This document shows, piece by piece, positions 20,731 to 29,757 of a DNA stretch of 64,000 nucleotides. The position numbers and the translations under genes were made by a program. Numbering within the stretch: position 1 is the stretch's first letter; each line of letters opens with the position of its first letter. The DNA is from Agrobacterium cavarae. Its GTDB lineage: Bacteria > Pseudomonadota > Alphaproteobacteria > Rhizobiales > Rhizobiaceae. The DNA is taken from the NCBI RefSeq assembly GCF_004310285.1, contig NZ_SISF01000022.1, forward strand, positions 62,001-126,000, in the 5' to 3' direction. Below the pieces are notes generated by a model, which searched no databases, was not told the DNA's origin, and saw nothing but the letters and a program-made list of their open reading frames with translations.

Positions 20731-20762
20731 GATGACGGCCAACTTCGCTCTTAGCCGTCATC
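20731..20762. terminator. Hairpin after hutD
   Basis: GATGACGGC and GCCGTCATC form a 9-bp stem with a 14-nt loop, 41 bp past the hutD stop. It lacks a strong T run. Outside it a second, weaker pairing (CTGCTTGAAG with CTTGAGCAG) is possible. Confidence 0.4.
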
Positions 20763-20804
20763 CTCGGCCTTGAGCAGAGGGAGAGTTTGGGCCACCAAAA
20801 GAAA

Positions 20805-20824
20805 GGCCCCGCGCAAACGGGGCC
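20805..20824 (-). terminator. Intrinsic terminator of mmsA
   Basis: GGCCCCG and CGGGGCC form a short GC-rich stem, and on the minus strand it is followed by TTTCTTTTGG. It lies 26 bp downstream of the mmsA stop and may also stop rightward hut transcription. Confidence 0.7.
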
Positions 20825-20849
20825 TCCATCCTTCAAACTTCAATCCGCA

Positions 20850-22346
20850 TCACTTCATCGTCGGCATGACGAATTCAGCACCCGACTTGATGCCGGATGG
20901 CCAGCGGGCGGTGATCGTCTTGGTCTTGGTCCAGAACTTGATCGAATCCGTGCCGTGCTGGTTGAGGTCGCCGAAGCTCGAGGCCTTCCAGCCGCCGAAG
21001 GAGTGATAGGCGAGCGGAACCGGGATCGGAACGTTGACGCCGATCATGCCGATATTGATGCGGGAAGCAAAGTCACGGGCAGCATCGCCGTCGCGGGTAA
21101 AGATGGCGACGCCATTGCCATATTCATGCTTCATCGGCAGGTCGAGCGCTTCTTCGTAGTTCTGGGCGCGGACGACGGAGAGAACCGGTCCGAAGATTTC
21201 CTGCTTGTAGATATCCATGTCAGGCGTGACGTGGTCGAACAGGCAGCCGCCGACGAAGTAACCGTCCTCATAGCCCTGCAGCTTGAAATCGCGACCATCG
21301 ACCAGAAGCTTGGCGCCCTGCTCGACACCGCTGTCGATCAGACCCTTGACGCGCGCCTGAGCTTCCTTGGTGATGAGCGGACCCATGTCGGCCTTGTCGT
21401 CGGTGTAAGGACCGATCTTCAGAGCTTCAATTTGCGGGATGAGTTTTTCGACGAGACGGTTGGCAGTCTCTTCGCCCACAGGCACGGCCACTGAGACGGC
21501 CATGCAGCGTTCGCCAGCCGAACCGTAACCGGCACCCATCAGCGCGTTGACGGCCTGATCGAGATCGGCATCCGGCATGATGATCATGTGGTTCTTCGCG
21601 CCGCCGAAGCACTGGGCGCGCTTGCCGTTCATGGCAGCGGTTCCATAGACGTAACGGGCAATCGGCGTGGAGCCGACGAAGGAGACAGCGCCGACATCCG
21701 GGTTGGTCAAAAGACCATCAACCGCGCTCTTATCACCATTGATGACGTTGAGAATGCCGGCGGGCAGACCTGCTTCGATCATCAATTCTGCGAGACGGAT
21801 CGGCAAGGAGGGATCACGCTCGGATGGCTTGAGGATGAAGGCGTTGCCGCAGGCGATTGCGGGGGCGAACATCCACATGGGGATCATGGCTGGGAAGTTG
21901 AACGGCGTGATGCCAGCACCGATGCCGACAGGCTGGCGGATGGAATACATGTCGATCGCCGGGCCTGCACCTTCGGTGAACTCGCCCTTGGCGAGATGCG
22001 GAATGCCGCAGACGAACTCGCAGACTTCCAGGCCGCGAATGATATCGCCCTTGGAATCTTCGACCGTCTTGCCGTGCTCGCTGGAGAGAAGCACCGCCAG
22101 CTCATCCATGTGCTTGTTGAGGAGTTCGACGAACTTGAAGAAGACGCGGGCGCGACGCTGCGGGTTGGTCGCTGCCCATTTCGGCTGCGCGGTCTTGGCG
22201 CTCTGCACCGCGGCGAGGATTTCCGCATCGCTTGCCAGCGCCACGGTTGCCTGCACTTCGCCGGTTGCCGGGTTGAAGACATTCGACGTGCGGCCGCTCG
22301 TGCCTGCCACGCGCTTGCCGTTAATGAAATGGCCGATCTCGTTCAT
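20850..22346 (-). CDS. mmsA: CoA-acylating methylmalonate-semialdehyde dehydrogenase
   Basis: A 498-aa NAD-dependent aldehyde dehydrogenase that converts methylmalonate or malonate semialdehyde to propionyl- or acetyl-CoA in valine, inositol and beta-alanine breakdown. The start MNEIGHFING is preceded by a good GGAGGACACC; an upstream in-frame start at 22376 is not needed. The nucleophile Cys is in YGSAGERCMAVSVAVPVG (about 270-287). The divergent LysR gene downstream of a small monooxygenase is a candidate regulator. Confidence 0.93.
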   Translation of the reverse strand: MNEIGHFINGKRVAGTSGRTSNVFNPATGEVQATVALASDAEILAAVQSAKTAQPKWAATNPQRRARVFFKFVELLNKHMDELAVLLSSEHGKTVEDSKGDIIRGLEVCEFVCGIPHLAKGEFTEGAGPAIDMYSIRQPVGIGAGITPFNFPAMIPMWMFAPAIACGNAFILKPSERDPSLPIRLAELMIEAGLPAGILNVINGDKSAVDGLLTNPDVGAVSFVGSTPIARYVYGTAAMNGKRAQCFGGAKNHMIIMPDADLDQAVNALMGAGYGSAGERCMAVSVAVPVGEETANRLVEKLIPQIEALKIGPYTDDKADMGPLITKEAQARVKGLIDSGVEQGAKLLVDGRDFKLQGYEDGYFVGGCLFDHVTPDMDIYKQEIFGPVLSVVRAQNYEEALDLPMKHEYGNGVAIFTRDGDAARDFASRINIGMIGVNVPIPVPLAYHSFGGWKASSFGDLNQHGTDSIKFWTKTKTITARWPSGIKSGAEFVMPTMK

Positions 22347-22500
22347 GGTGTCCTCCTTAGATTTTCGTTGCCGCACCTTCGCGCTTTAATTTGCACAAAT
22401 CAATGACCGGGAGTAATCATCCGTTGTGCGTAAATTAAAGTCCTACGCCATGCTAGGCGATCGATGTTTAAGGTTTTTTGCAAAACGGAGGCAAAGTGCG

Positions 22501-22812
22501 ATGGATCACAAGCGCATTGTGAGGATGGCGGAACTCGAAATCGATCCTGTCCATCTTGATGATTACCGCCGTCTCCTGATTGAGGAGATCGAGGCTTCGG
22601 TGCGACTTGAAGAGGGCGTCCTCGCTCTCAACGCCGTCGCCTTGAAGGATGCCCCGGATACAATCCGCATTCTTGAAGTCTACCGCGACGTCCAGGCTTA
22701 TGAGGCGCACCTACAGACGCCGCATTTTCTCAAATACAAGCGCGAAACCCAGATGATGGTCCGGTCGCTGAGCCTTATCGATGTCGAGCCTGTAGCAATG
22801 GTGAGCAAATGA
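22501..22812 (+). CDS. Putative antibiotic biosynthesis monooxygenase (ABM) family protein
   Basis: A 103-aa alpha/beta-barrel protein of the ABM/quinol monooxygenase type: MAELEIDPVHLDDYRRLLIEEIEASVRLEEGVLALNAVA then LEVYRDVQAYEAHLQTPHFLKYKRET. The ORF is open from 22426, but the ATG at 22501 follows AACGGAGGCAAAG and is preferred. It overlaps the LysR start by 4 bases (ATGA), so the two are coupled. The substrate is unknown. Confidence 0.82.
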   Translation: MDHKRIVRMAELEIDPVHLDDYRRLLIEEIEASVRLEEGVLALNAVALKDAPDTIRILEVYRDVQAYEAHLQTPHFLKYKRETQMMVRSLSLIDVEPVAMVSK

Positions 22813-23690
22813 ACTGGGATGATGTGCGCCTGTTTCTTGCGGTCGCCCGGACAGGCCAGATTCTTGCCGCCTCACGACGGCTTGGTCTCAATCACGCAAC
22901 CTTGTCGAGGCGCCTGACCTTGCTGGAAACCGCCCTGGAGACGAGGCTCTTTGTCCGCCGCACCAATGGCTGCGAATTGACGGAAGAAGGGGCACGGTTT
23001 CTCATCTCCGCAGAGCGCATGGAAGCTGAAATGCTTTCCGCTCAGGCTGTTCTGGGCCAAGGCCTCTCAGCGATCAGCGGTACGGTCAGGATCGGAGCTC
23101 CGGATGGCTTTGGCGTCTCATTTCTCGCGCCGCGTCTCGGTGCATTGACGGCGGCGCATCCGGAATTACGGATCGAGTTGGTGCCTGTGCCGCGGTCTTT
23201 TTCGCTTTCCCACCGCGAGGCCGACATTGCCATTACAATCGAGCGGCCCGAGCAAGGGCGGCTGGTCTTTTCAAAGCTGACCGATTACTCACTCGGCCTC
23301 TACGCGTCGAAAACCTATCTCGAACAAAATCCGGCACCTCAATCTGTCGAGGATTTGAGACAGCATCGGCGGATTGGATATGTCGAAGATCTGATCTTTT
23401 CGCCATCGCTCAATTTTACCGCAGAAATCATGCGCGACTGGGACGCGACATTTGCGGTTTCCAGCGCGATCGGTCAAACCGAGGCGGTGCGTTCCGGCGC
23501 AGGGATTTGCATCCTGCATGACTACATTGCCCGTAACGATCCAAGCCTTGTGCGGTTGCTTCCCGAGATTTCCATCCGGCGATCCTACTGGACGGCCTAT
23601 CACGAGAATGCCCGGCAACTTGCCCGCGTGAGGACGGTCGTGCAGTTTTTGCAGGATATCGTTGCAAAAGAACGTCGCAGCTTCCTGTAA
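22809..23690 (+). CDS. LysR-family transcriptional regulator
   Basis: A 293-aa regulator with an N-terminal winged helix (MNWDDVRLFLAVARTGQILAASRRLGLNHATLSRRL, about 1-60) and a substrate-binding domain from about 90 to 290 starting GTVRIGAPDGFGVSFLAPRLGAL. It is translationally coupled to the ABM gene. Likely targets are this small operon and possibly divergent mmsA, but no operator was identified. Confidence 0.9.
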   Translation: MNWDDVRLFLAVARTGQILAASRRLGLNHATLSRRLTLLETALETRLFVRRTNGCELTEEGARFLISAERMEAEMLSAQAVLGQGLSAISGTVRIGAPDGFGVSFLAPRLGALTAAHPELRIELVPVPRSFSLSHREADIAITIERPEQGRLVFSKLTDYSLGLYASKTYLEQNPAPQSVEDLRQHRRIGYVEDLIFSPSLNFTAEIMRDWDATFAVSSAIGQTEAVRSGAGICILHDYIARNDPSLVRLLPEISIRRSYWTAYHENARQLARVRTVVQFLQDIVAKERRSFL

Positions 23691-23699
23691 GCGAACCGG

Positions 23700-24299
23700 C
23701 TAGCGAGCCGACAGACAATCCTGAAGCAGAGCCAGCAAGGCCGATCCGGCTTCTTCAATCTCGCCACTATTGTCGATGGTCGTCACATCGAAACTATCGC
23801 AGATGGCATCGACCTTACGATCGAGCCTGCCCATAATCTCGGCCATGCTTTCACGTCCGCGATTTGCCAGCCTCTCCGACAGAATTTCCGGCCGGGCCGT
23901 AACCACGACCACCTTCAATGACGGGAAAGCACTTCTGAAATGCGGCAGCGCCGAGCGCGAGCCGTTGGCCACCGCCACACCACCCGTCTTCAGATGCTCT
24001 TTCACCGATGCGGGAATGCCGTAATGCAGGCCATGGGCGCTCCATGACACGCAAAATTCGCCGGCTACCTTTTTCCGCTGAAACGCTTCTTCGGTGCAGC
24101 CCTGGTGGTTCTCACCACCCGCATCGCTGTCTCTCGTGATGACACGACGGACGAAATGCACATCGGGATTATCCCGCAGGTGGTCTGCGGCATAATCAAT
24201 GAGCGTATCCTTGCCGGCGCCACTCGGGCCGACGACGACGATCATCGTTCCGAGCAGGTTGAGGCCTGGTGACAGTGAGTCAGACGATGCGAGGCTCAT
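23700..24299 (-). CDS. phnN: Ribose 1,5-bisphosphate phosphokinase
   Basis: A 199-aa kinase that phosphorylates ribose 1,5-bisphosphate to PRPP, the last step of the C-P lyase route. Walker A is VGPSGAGKDTLID (about 22-34), and guanylate-kinase-like segments RVITRDSD and SWSAHGLHYGIP follow. It overlaps the phnM stop by 4 bases. Confidence 0.92.
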   Translation of the reverse strand: MSLASSDSLSPGLNLLGTMIVVVGPSGAGKDTLIDYAADHLRDNPDVHFVRRVITRDSDAGGENHQGCTEEAFQRKKVAGEFCVSWSAHGLHYGIPASVKEHLKTGGVAVANGSRSALPHFRSAFPSLKVVVVTARPEILSERLANRGRESMAEIMGRLDRKVDAICDSFDVTTIDNSGEIEEAGSALLALLQDCLSAR

Positions 24300-25432
24300 G
24301 CGACACGTTTTCCCTGTCGCCAGACGCTCCGCACCACCGGCACGCCGCTTTCGCGGCGAACGCGCACGAGGTCTGCACGCAGTCCTTCGGCAATGGAGCC
24401 GCGATCCGTCAGGCCAACCGTCTTTGCCGGCGTTGCCGTCACCATCGCAAGCGCCTTGGGAAGGGTGATGCCTTCCACCTGATCGGCCAGCAGGAAGGGT
24501 GCGTAAAGCAGACTGAAAGGCACGTAATCCGACGACAGCACGTCGAGAACGCCGAGTTCGGCAAGATCGCGGGCAGCAATATTGCCGGAATGGGATTTGC
24601 CGCGAACGATGTTCGGGGCGCCCATCAGCACACTCATGCCAGCGGTGTGCGAGGCTTGGGCAGCCTCGACACTCGTTGGAAATTCGGCAAGCCGCACACC
24701 GTGGCCAATGGCTTCCTCGACATGCGCTTCCGTCGCATCGTCGTGGCTTGCCACTGTGATGCCGCGCTCGGCGCAGCGGGCCGACAGATAGTCGCGGTGC
24801 TTGCCAGAGAATTTTTCCGAGGCAGAGACGCGTCGATCGACAAAAGCCTTGAAGGCTTCGTCACTCAAGCCGCGCTTCTTCTGGTAGAACATGACGTACT
24901 GATCCATCGTCTGGAACTGACGCTGGCCTGGGGAATGGTCCATCAGCGAGATCAGCCGCACATGCGGATCGTTTTCGAAGTCTTCGAAATGCTCCAGCAC
25001 GTCGGCGGAGGCGACTTCGCAGCGTAGATGCAGCAGGTGGTCGGAGCGAAGGCGATCTTCACCCTTCGCCTTTTCGATGGCGTCGGCCATGTCGCGCATT
25101 TCGCCGCGCGCAAAGCCGCCATCCTCATCCGAGCCAAGACGCAGGCAATCGAAGACGGTGGTGATGCCGGAGGATGCGACCTGCGCATCATGCGCCTGAA
25201 TGGCGGCGATCTTGTCCCAGGTTACACCCGGGCGGGGCGAATAATGCTGCTCCAGGTGGTCGGTGTGCAATTCGACGAGGCCGGGGATCAAATAGTCGCC
25301 TTCGAAATCGTCGCCGGTTCTTGATGAACCCTCACTGATATCGGCAATCACGCCATCGCGGATCAGGACGGAGCCTTGGACGACATCGTCGGACAGCACG
25401 ATGCGCGCATTGGATAGGACATGTTCAGCCAT
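24296..25432 (-). CDS. phnM: Alpha-D-ribose 1-methylphosphonate 5-triphosphate diphosphatase
   Basis: A 378-aa amidohydrolase that removes pyrophosphate from ribose 1-methylphosphonate 5-triphosphate before C-P cleavage. The metal-binding motif is IPGLVELHTDHLEQH (about 50-64), and later ligands are in SHDDAT and LSSDYVP. The ORF is open from 25522. Starts at 25441 (MSEMAEHV) and 25432 (MAEHV) both overlap the end of the upstream DUF1045 gene by a few bases; the shorter is used here, but the choice is uncertain. Confidence 0.92.
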   Translation of the reverse strand: MAEHVLSNARIVLSDDVVQGSVLIRDGVIADISEGSSRTGDDFEGDYLIPGLVELHTDHLEQHYSPRPGVTWDKIAAIQAHDAQVASSGITTVFDCLRLGSDEDGGFARGEMRDMADAIEKAKGEDRLRSDHLLHLRCEVASADVLEHFEDFENDPHVRLISLMDHSPGQRQFQTMDQYVMFYQKKRGLSDEAFKAFVDRRVSASEKFSGKHRDYLSARCAERGITVASHDDATEAHVEEAIGHGVRLAEFPTSVEAAQASHTAGMSVLMGAPNIVRGKSHSGNIAARDLAELGVLDVLSSDYVPFSLLYAPFLLADQVEGITLPKALAMVTATPAKTVGLTDRGSIAEGLRADLVRVRRESGVPVVRSVWRQGKRVA

Positions 25433-26117
25433 TTCGGACATCTTTCGTATTGGGAGCAGCCAGTGGCTGCCAGCTATGAACGGTAAAGGCTTCGCCCCGC
25501 TCCTTTTCGACGAAAAGGCCAAGGCCAGAGATCGTCAGCGGGCGATGGATGAAGCCGGCAAATGTCTTGGTGAGGATATCCGCCATCTCGTCGCTGCGTC
25601 CGTCACTCACCGGCCCGGTCAGGGTCATGTGGAAGCGGAAATCGTCCATGACATAGGGATAGCCGAAGCGATGCAGGTTGGCGCGCTGGCTTTCGCTCAG
25701 CGTCTCGGGTTTCCGACGAGCAATGTCGCGCTCGGAGAGGGGCGCGCGGAAGGGCTCGAAATGCTGGACCACATCGGCAGCAAAATCCTGGAGCGGCTGG
25801 TGGAGTGCCGCAGGCACCAGAGCGAAGAAGGGTCCGAGCGATCCGACAACGACGTCCGGAATATCGAAGGCGGTGCGTGAGGATGCAAAGGCCGAAAATG
25901 CCTCGACCAGTTGCTCTTCGCTTTTGTCGGCGGCGAGCTCGAACGGTGCTTTCAGCGTGGCGTGGAAGCCGTAGCGTCTCGGATCTTCCGTCACATCGGC
26001 GAAGCTCACGTAATCGTCAAACACCTCTTCGGAAAAGGCGTGGCGCCCCAGCCACCGCGACGCTGTCTCAGTCAGCGGATCAGTGGCGGAAGGCGAAAAA
26101 TAGAGAGCGTAGCGCAC
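25425..26117 (-). CDS. DUF1045 phosphonate-operon protein, 2H phosphoesterase-like
   Basis: A 230-aa protein of a family found in phosphonate operons. It carries two H-x-T motifs, GFHATLKAPF (about 51-60) and RFHMTLTGPV (about 156-165), the hallmark of 2H phosphoesterases that act on cyclic phosphates and RNA ends. No phnP (cyclic phosphodiesterase) is present in the window, so this protein is a candidate for opening 5-phosphoribosyl 1,2-cyclic phosphate; that is inference. It overlaps phnM and starts 150 bp after phnE2. Confidence 0.85.
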   Translation of the reverse strand: MRYALYFSPSATDPLTETASRWLGRHAFSEEVFDDYVSFADVTEDPRRYGFHATLKAPFELAADKSEEQLVEAFSAFASSRTAFDIPDVVVGSLGPFFALVPAALHQPLQDFAADVVQHFEPFRAPLSERDIARRKPETLSESQRANLHRFGYPYVMDDFRFHMTLTGPVSDGRSDEMADILTKTFAGFIHRPLTISGLGLFVEKERGEAFTVHSWQPLAAPNTKDVRNG

Positions 26118-26267
26118 GATGTCGCACTTTCAAACGTCATGAAAACAGCGGAAGCGTCATTTGAGACGACTCGTCTCTACCCCGCAAGGTCAGAAGTGCG
26201 AGGTAGACCTTTTCCATGACAGAATGATGATATCGCCAGACAAATTTGCCGGATATGGACGTCGAGT

Positions 26268-27617
26268 TTAGTGATGCGGTTTCCCGATCAGGCGGGAGCG
26301 AATCGCGTTCGACATATTGTCAAAAAGGAAGACAACGATGAGGATCAACAGCACCATATAGGCGACCTTGTCCCAATCTTGATTGGTGCGCATGGCTTCC
26401 AGAAGCTTGAGGCCGATACCGCCGGCCCCGACCGCGCCGATAATGGTGGCGGAGCGGGTGTTGCTTTCCCAGAAATAGAGCGACTGCGAGATGAAAACCG
26501 GAAGCACTTGCGGAATGACGCCATAGCGATTGACGATCATGGGCGACGCACCGACAGACTTCACGCCCTCGCGCTGCTTGTCATCGACATTTTCCAGCGC
26601 CTCGGCATAGACCTTTCCAAGCGCGCCGGTATCGGTGAAGAAGATCGCGGCGATGCCGGGGATCGGTCCGGGGCCGAAGCTGCGGGTAAAGAACAGCGCC
26701 CAGATCAGCATATCGATGGAGCGCAGGAAATCGAACACGCGCTTCATGCCCCAGTTTGCCGCCCTGTTGGCGGTGATGTTGCGCGCGGCGATGAAGGCGA
26801 GCGGGAACGCAACGAGCGTGCCGAGCAGCGTGCCGAGAAACGCCATGACGAGCGTCTGCAGCAGTTTGGACAAGATATCCTCATGCTGCCAGACGTCGTT
26901 CCCCAGAAAGTCATCGACCATTTTCGAAATGTTGGACTGCGCTTGATCGATGCGGTGCTGCCAAAGGGCGAGCGACGCGAGCTCCCCCCAGCTTTTGCCC
27001 CAGAACTGCGAACGTGTGTCGAAGAAGAAATTGGCCCAACCGAGGAAACGGCGCTGGACGTAAAGTTGCGAGGTGCGGATTTCCGCCTGTCCGGCAAAAC
27101 CATATTCGACGACGACCTTGTTCTCATCCTGGCGAATCTGAGGCGGCGCGCCGGCGGGCGCCGTAACGCGGTCTGCGCCGATCGTCACCGGATAGAGCTT
27201 GCCGTCGATATAGACGTTCGCCTGCGTCGGCGTGACATCGATACGGTTCTGCCCACCGCCATAGATCACGCTATAGCCGCCATCCGGCAGCGGCTGCAGC
27301 CAGCTGATATGGGCATTGGCCGGATATTGACCACGGCTCGTCCACTGCGGAACCACCTTGCCATCTTCAAAGCGAAGTCGCGGCTGAGCGCGCCAGGAAT
27401 ACCAGTCCTGAATATAGCTCGACGCGCGCTCCCAACGGCCATTCATCAAGGCCGGACCGACATTGAAGGCGAAGAAGCAGATGACGAGATAGGCGAAAAC
27501 CGCGACGAGGCCGAGGAACAAGCCGTACCGGCGCAGGAAGCTCTGCTGGAAGACCTGCGGATATTGCGAAAGAAGGCGTTCGCGATCCGCGCCGTTGATG
27601 ACAAAGCTCGTGGACAT
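26268..27617 (-). CDS. phnE: Phosphonate ABC transporter permease PhnE2 with large periplasmic insert
   Basis: A 449-aa permease. After the first membrane helix (about 30-52) comes a region of about 150 residues (65-215), rich in beta-type sequence and without membrane helices. The normal permease domain follows (about 240-440, with SATIIGAVGAGGIGLKLLEAM as the EAA-type loop). Standard PhnE proteins are near 280 aa. The insert presumably faces the periplasm. Its stop codon is followed by a 150-bp gap. The start overlaps the PhnE1 stop by one base. Confidence 0.9.
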   Translation of the reverse strand: MSTSFVINGADRERLLSQYPQVFQQSFLRRYGLFLGLVAVFAYLVICFFAFNVGPALMNGRWERASSYIQDWYSWRAQPRLRFEDGKVVPQWTSRGQYPANAHISWLQPLPDGGYSVIYGGGQNRIDVTPTQANVYIDGKLYPVTIGADRVTAPAGAPPQIRQDENKVVVEYGFAGQAEIRTSQLYVQRRFLGWANFFFDTRSQFWGKSWGELASLALWQHRIDQAQSNISKMVDDFLGNDVWQHEDILSKLLQTLVMAFLGTLLGTLVAFPLAFIAARNITANRAANWGMKRVFDFLRSIDMLIWALFFTRSFGPGPIPGIAAIFFTDTGALGKVYAEALENVDDKQREGVKSVGASPMIVNRYGVIPQVLPVFISQSLYFWESNTRSATIIGAVGAGGIGLKLLEAMRTNQDWDKVAYMVLLILIVVFLFDNMSNAIRSRLIGKPHH

Positions 27618-28591
27618 CAGGCCGCTCCCCGTCCGAATTCAAAGGATTGATGGCCGATCAGCCTGCGGCGCAGCCAGCCGGAAAACTGGTCGACAGCGAT
27701 GATGGTGACCAGCAGCATGATGATGATGGCATAGGTCTTGGCGGCGTGATCATTGCCGATCGCCAGGCGGAAGACCTCGCCGATACCGCCGCCGCCGACA
27801 GCACCGATGATGGTGGAGGCGCGCACATTGATTTCAGCGCGCAGCAGCGCATAGGAGACGAAATTCGGCAATACCTGCGGCACGATGGCAAAGCGTACCC
27901 GCTCCAGCCAGTTGGCACCCGATGCCCGCAAGCCCTCATCCGGCTTCATGTCGGCGTTTTCCACGACTTCGAAGAAGAGTTTTCCGAGCGCGCCGACGGT
28001 ATGAATAGTGATGGCGACGATGGCGGCAATGGGCCCGAGCGAAAGGATGGCAGTCAGCAGTCCGGCGATGACGATTTCCGGAAAGGCCCGCATCACTTCC
28101 AGCATGCGTCTGACGGCGAAACGCACGGCACCGGCGCCGACGAGATTGGTGGAGGCAAAGAAGCACAGCGCGAAAGCGAAGGCCGTGCCGATCAGTGTCG
28201 AAACCAGCGCGATATTCAGCGTGATGATCAGCTGATAGAAGAAATGCGGAATATAAAAGCCGTCGCCGATATAGACCCGCTCCGAGACATAGTCGTATTT
28301 CAGCGAGCCATCGGCATAGGGTGACGGCAGATCGAACATGGCGCGAACGACTTCCATCGGGCTGTTCGGCAGGAAGGTCTTCATAAAATCGAAGAAATAG
28401 GGCAGCCGCTCGAAGAACTTGCCGGAATTCGCGCTATTGGCGAAATCGAGCGAGGCAAAAAGCAGCGCAAGAAAGACGACGATGGCGATTCCGGTGTAGA
28501 TACGTCGCGTGACCAGCTGTTGCTGGTAGTGCTGCATGACCTTCTTCGAGGTCTCGCCCAACGTATCTGGGGTGATTGGCGTGCTGGCCAT
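27617..28591 (-). CDS. phnE: Phosphonate ABC transporter permease PhnE1
   Basis: A 324-aa permease with an N-terminal helix (about 32-50) and a five-helix permease domain (about 110-310). The EAA-type loop is SGANWLERVRFAIVPQVLPNF and the conserved ASTIIGAVGGGGIGE follows. It likely forms a heterodimer with PhnE2. It is separated from phnD by 166 bp that hold a strong hairpin. Confidence 0.92.
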   Translation of the reverse strand: MASTPITPDTLGETSKKVMQHYQQQLVTRRIYTGIAIVVFLALLFASLDFANSANSGKFFERLPYFFDFMKTFLPNSPMEVVRAMFDLPSPYADGSLKYDYVSERVYIGDGFYIPHFFYQLIITLNIALVSTLIGTAFAFALCFFASTNLVGAGAVRFAVRRMLEVMRAFPEIVIAGLLTAILSLGPIAAIVAITIHTVGALGKLFFEVVENADMKPDEGLRASGANWLERVRFAIVPQVLPNFVSYALLRAEINVRASTIIGAVGGGGIGEVFRLAIGNDHAAKTYAIIIMLLVTIIAVDQFSGWLRRRLIGHQSFEFGRGAA

Positions 28592-28711
28592 ATCTTTTGC
28601 GTCCTTACCGGAGCCATGCGGGTGACGATGGATTCACCGATGCTCTCACTCACCGTTTCAGCGGCATCCCTCAGGAAGCGTGACGGCTTTCCCGGGTTGC
28701 GCTTTAAAAAA

Positions 28712-28738
28712 ACGGCGGCGTCTTTCTGACGCCGCCGT
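28712..28738 (-). terminator. Strong hairpin with T tract between phnD and phnE1
   Basis: ACGGCGGCGTC and GACGCCGCCGT form an 11-bp stem with a 5-nt loop, followed on the minus strand by seven to nine T. It sits 20 bp past the phnD stop, inside the phnCDE unit. It probably attenuates read-through so that the binding protein is made in excess over the permeases. Confidence 0.8.
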
Positions 28739-28757
28739 CTCATACAAATGCTGGCAA

Positions 28758-29663
28758 TCAGCCGCCGATCACGGCCTTACGCGCGTCGACGATCGTCTGG
28801 TAGAAGGACGAATCGACCTTGATGTATTCCTTGTTCTTGCCCTGGGTGAAGCCCTGGAAGCAGGCCAGATCCTTCTTCGGCAGTTCAAGGAAGAAGTTCT
28901 CGATCTTCTGCTTCATCGGTTCGCCAACCTTGTTGGCAACCATCAGCGGACCGTTCGGGATCAGTGGCGACTTCCAGACTTCAACCAGATCGTCCATGTC
29001 GAGGTTGCCCTTGGCGACCATCTGGTGAAGGTTGCCGGACGTATAGCCTTCTTCCCACTTGCCAACGCCGGAGCCGAAGGTGGTGCCGACATCGAACTTC
29101 TTGTCGAGAACGGCGAGAACGAGGTTCTCATGGCCGCCGCCAAAGCCGGTTTCAGAGAAGTATTCCTTGACCGGCTTGCCGGTTTCCTTCGGCAGAGCGA
29201 CGTTCGGGATGAGATAGCCAGAGGTGGAGTCCGGATCGGCAAAGCCGAGCTTCTTGCCCTTGGCGTCTGCCAGCGTCTTGATGCCGGAGTCCTTGCGGGC
29301 AACCATGATGGTGTAATAGCCGCTGGAGCCGTCAGCGCCGGTGTATGTCAGGATCGGATCGACAGCCTTCGGGTCCTGAATAGCGATCTTGGCGTAGGAG
29401 GACGCGCCCATGGAAGCAATGTCGATGGTGCCGCCCAGCAGACCCTGGATAACGCCGTTATAGTCCGGCGACGGGAAGAGCTGAACCTGCTCAACACCGG
29501 TGGCAGCCTTCAGGCCATCGGCAATGCACTGCGCGTTGCGCAGCTGGTCGTTGGAGTTTTCGCCGCCATCGAGGCCGATGCGCAGAACCTTGACGTCCTG
29601 AGCGAGCGCCGAACCGGCCAGAAGGCCAAGTGCAACCGCCGAAAGAAGAGCTTTCTTCAACAT
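28758..29663 (-). CDS. phnD: Phosphonate ABC transporter substrate-binding protein
   Basis: A 301-aa periplasmic protein. The ORF is open to 29849, but the ATG at 29663 begins a proper signal peptide (MLKKALLSAVALGLLAGSALAQ). The mature part has the PhnD-type segments RIGLDGGENSND and MGASSYAKIA and the C-terminal QTIVDARKAV. It is preceded by phnC across 94 bp. Confidence 0.93.
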   Translation of the reverse strand: MLKKALLSAVALGLLAGSALAQDVKVLRIGLDGGENSNDQLRNAQCIADGLKAATGVEQVQLFPSPDYNGVIQGLLGGTIDIASMGASSYAKIAIQDPKAVDPILTYTGADGSSGYYTIMVARKDSGIKTLADAKGKKLGFADPDSTSGYLIPNVALPKETGKPVKEYFSETGFGGGHENLVLAVLDKKFDVGTTFGSGVGKWEEGYTSGNLHQMVAKGNLDMDDLVEVWKSPLIPNGPLMVANKVGEPMKQKIENFFLELPKKDLACFQGFTQGKNKEYIKVDSSFYQTIVDARKAVIGG

Positions 29664-29757
29664 GGATTTATCTCCGTTTTTCCGGCGAGCCGGAGTTTGA
29701 CACGATATGGAATGTGATATTGGCCCCTGACGCGGGCGGATCGATGCTGTGCAGTCC

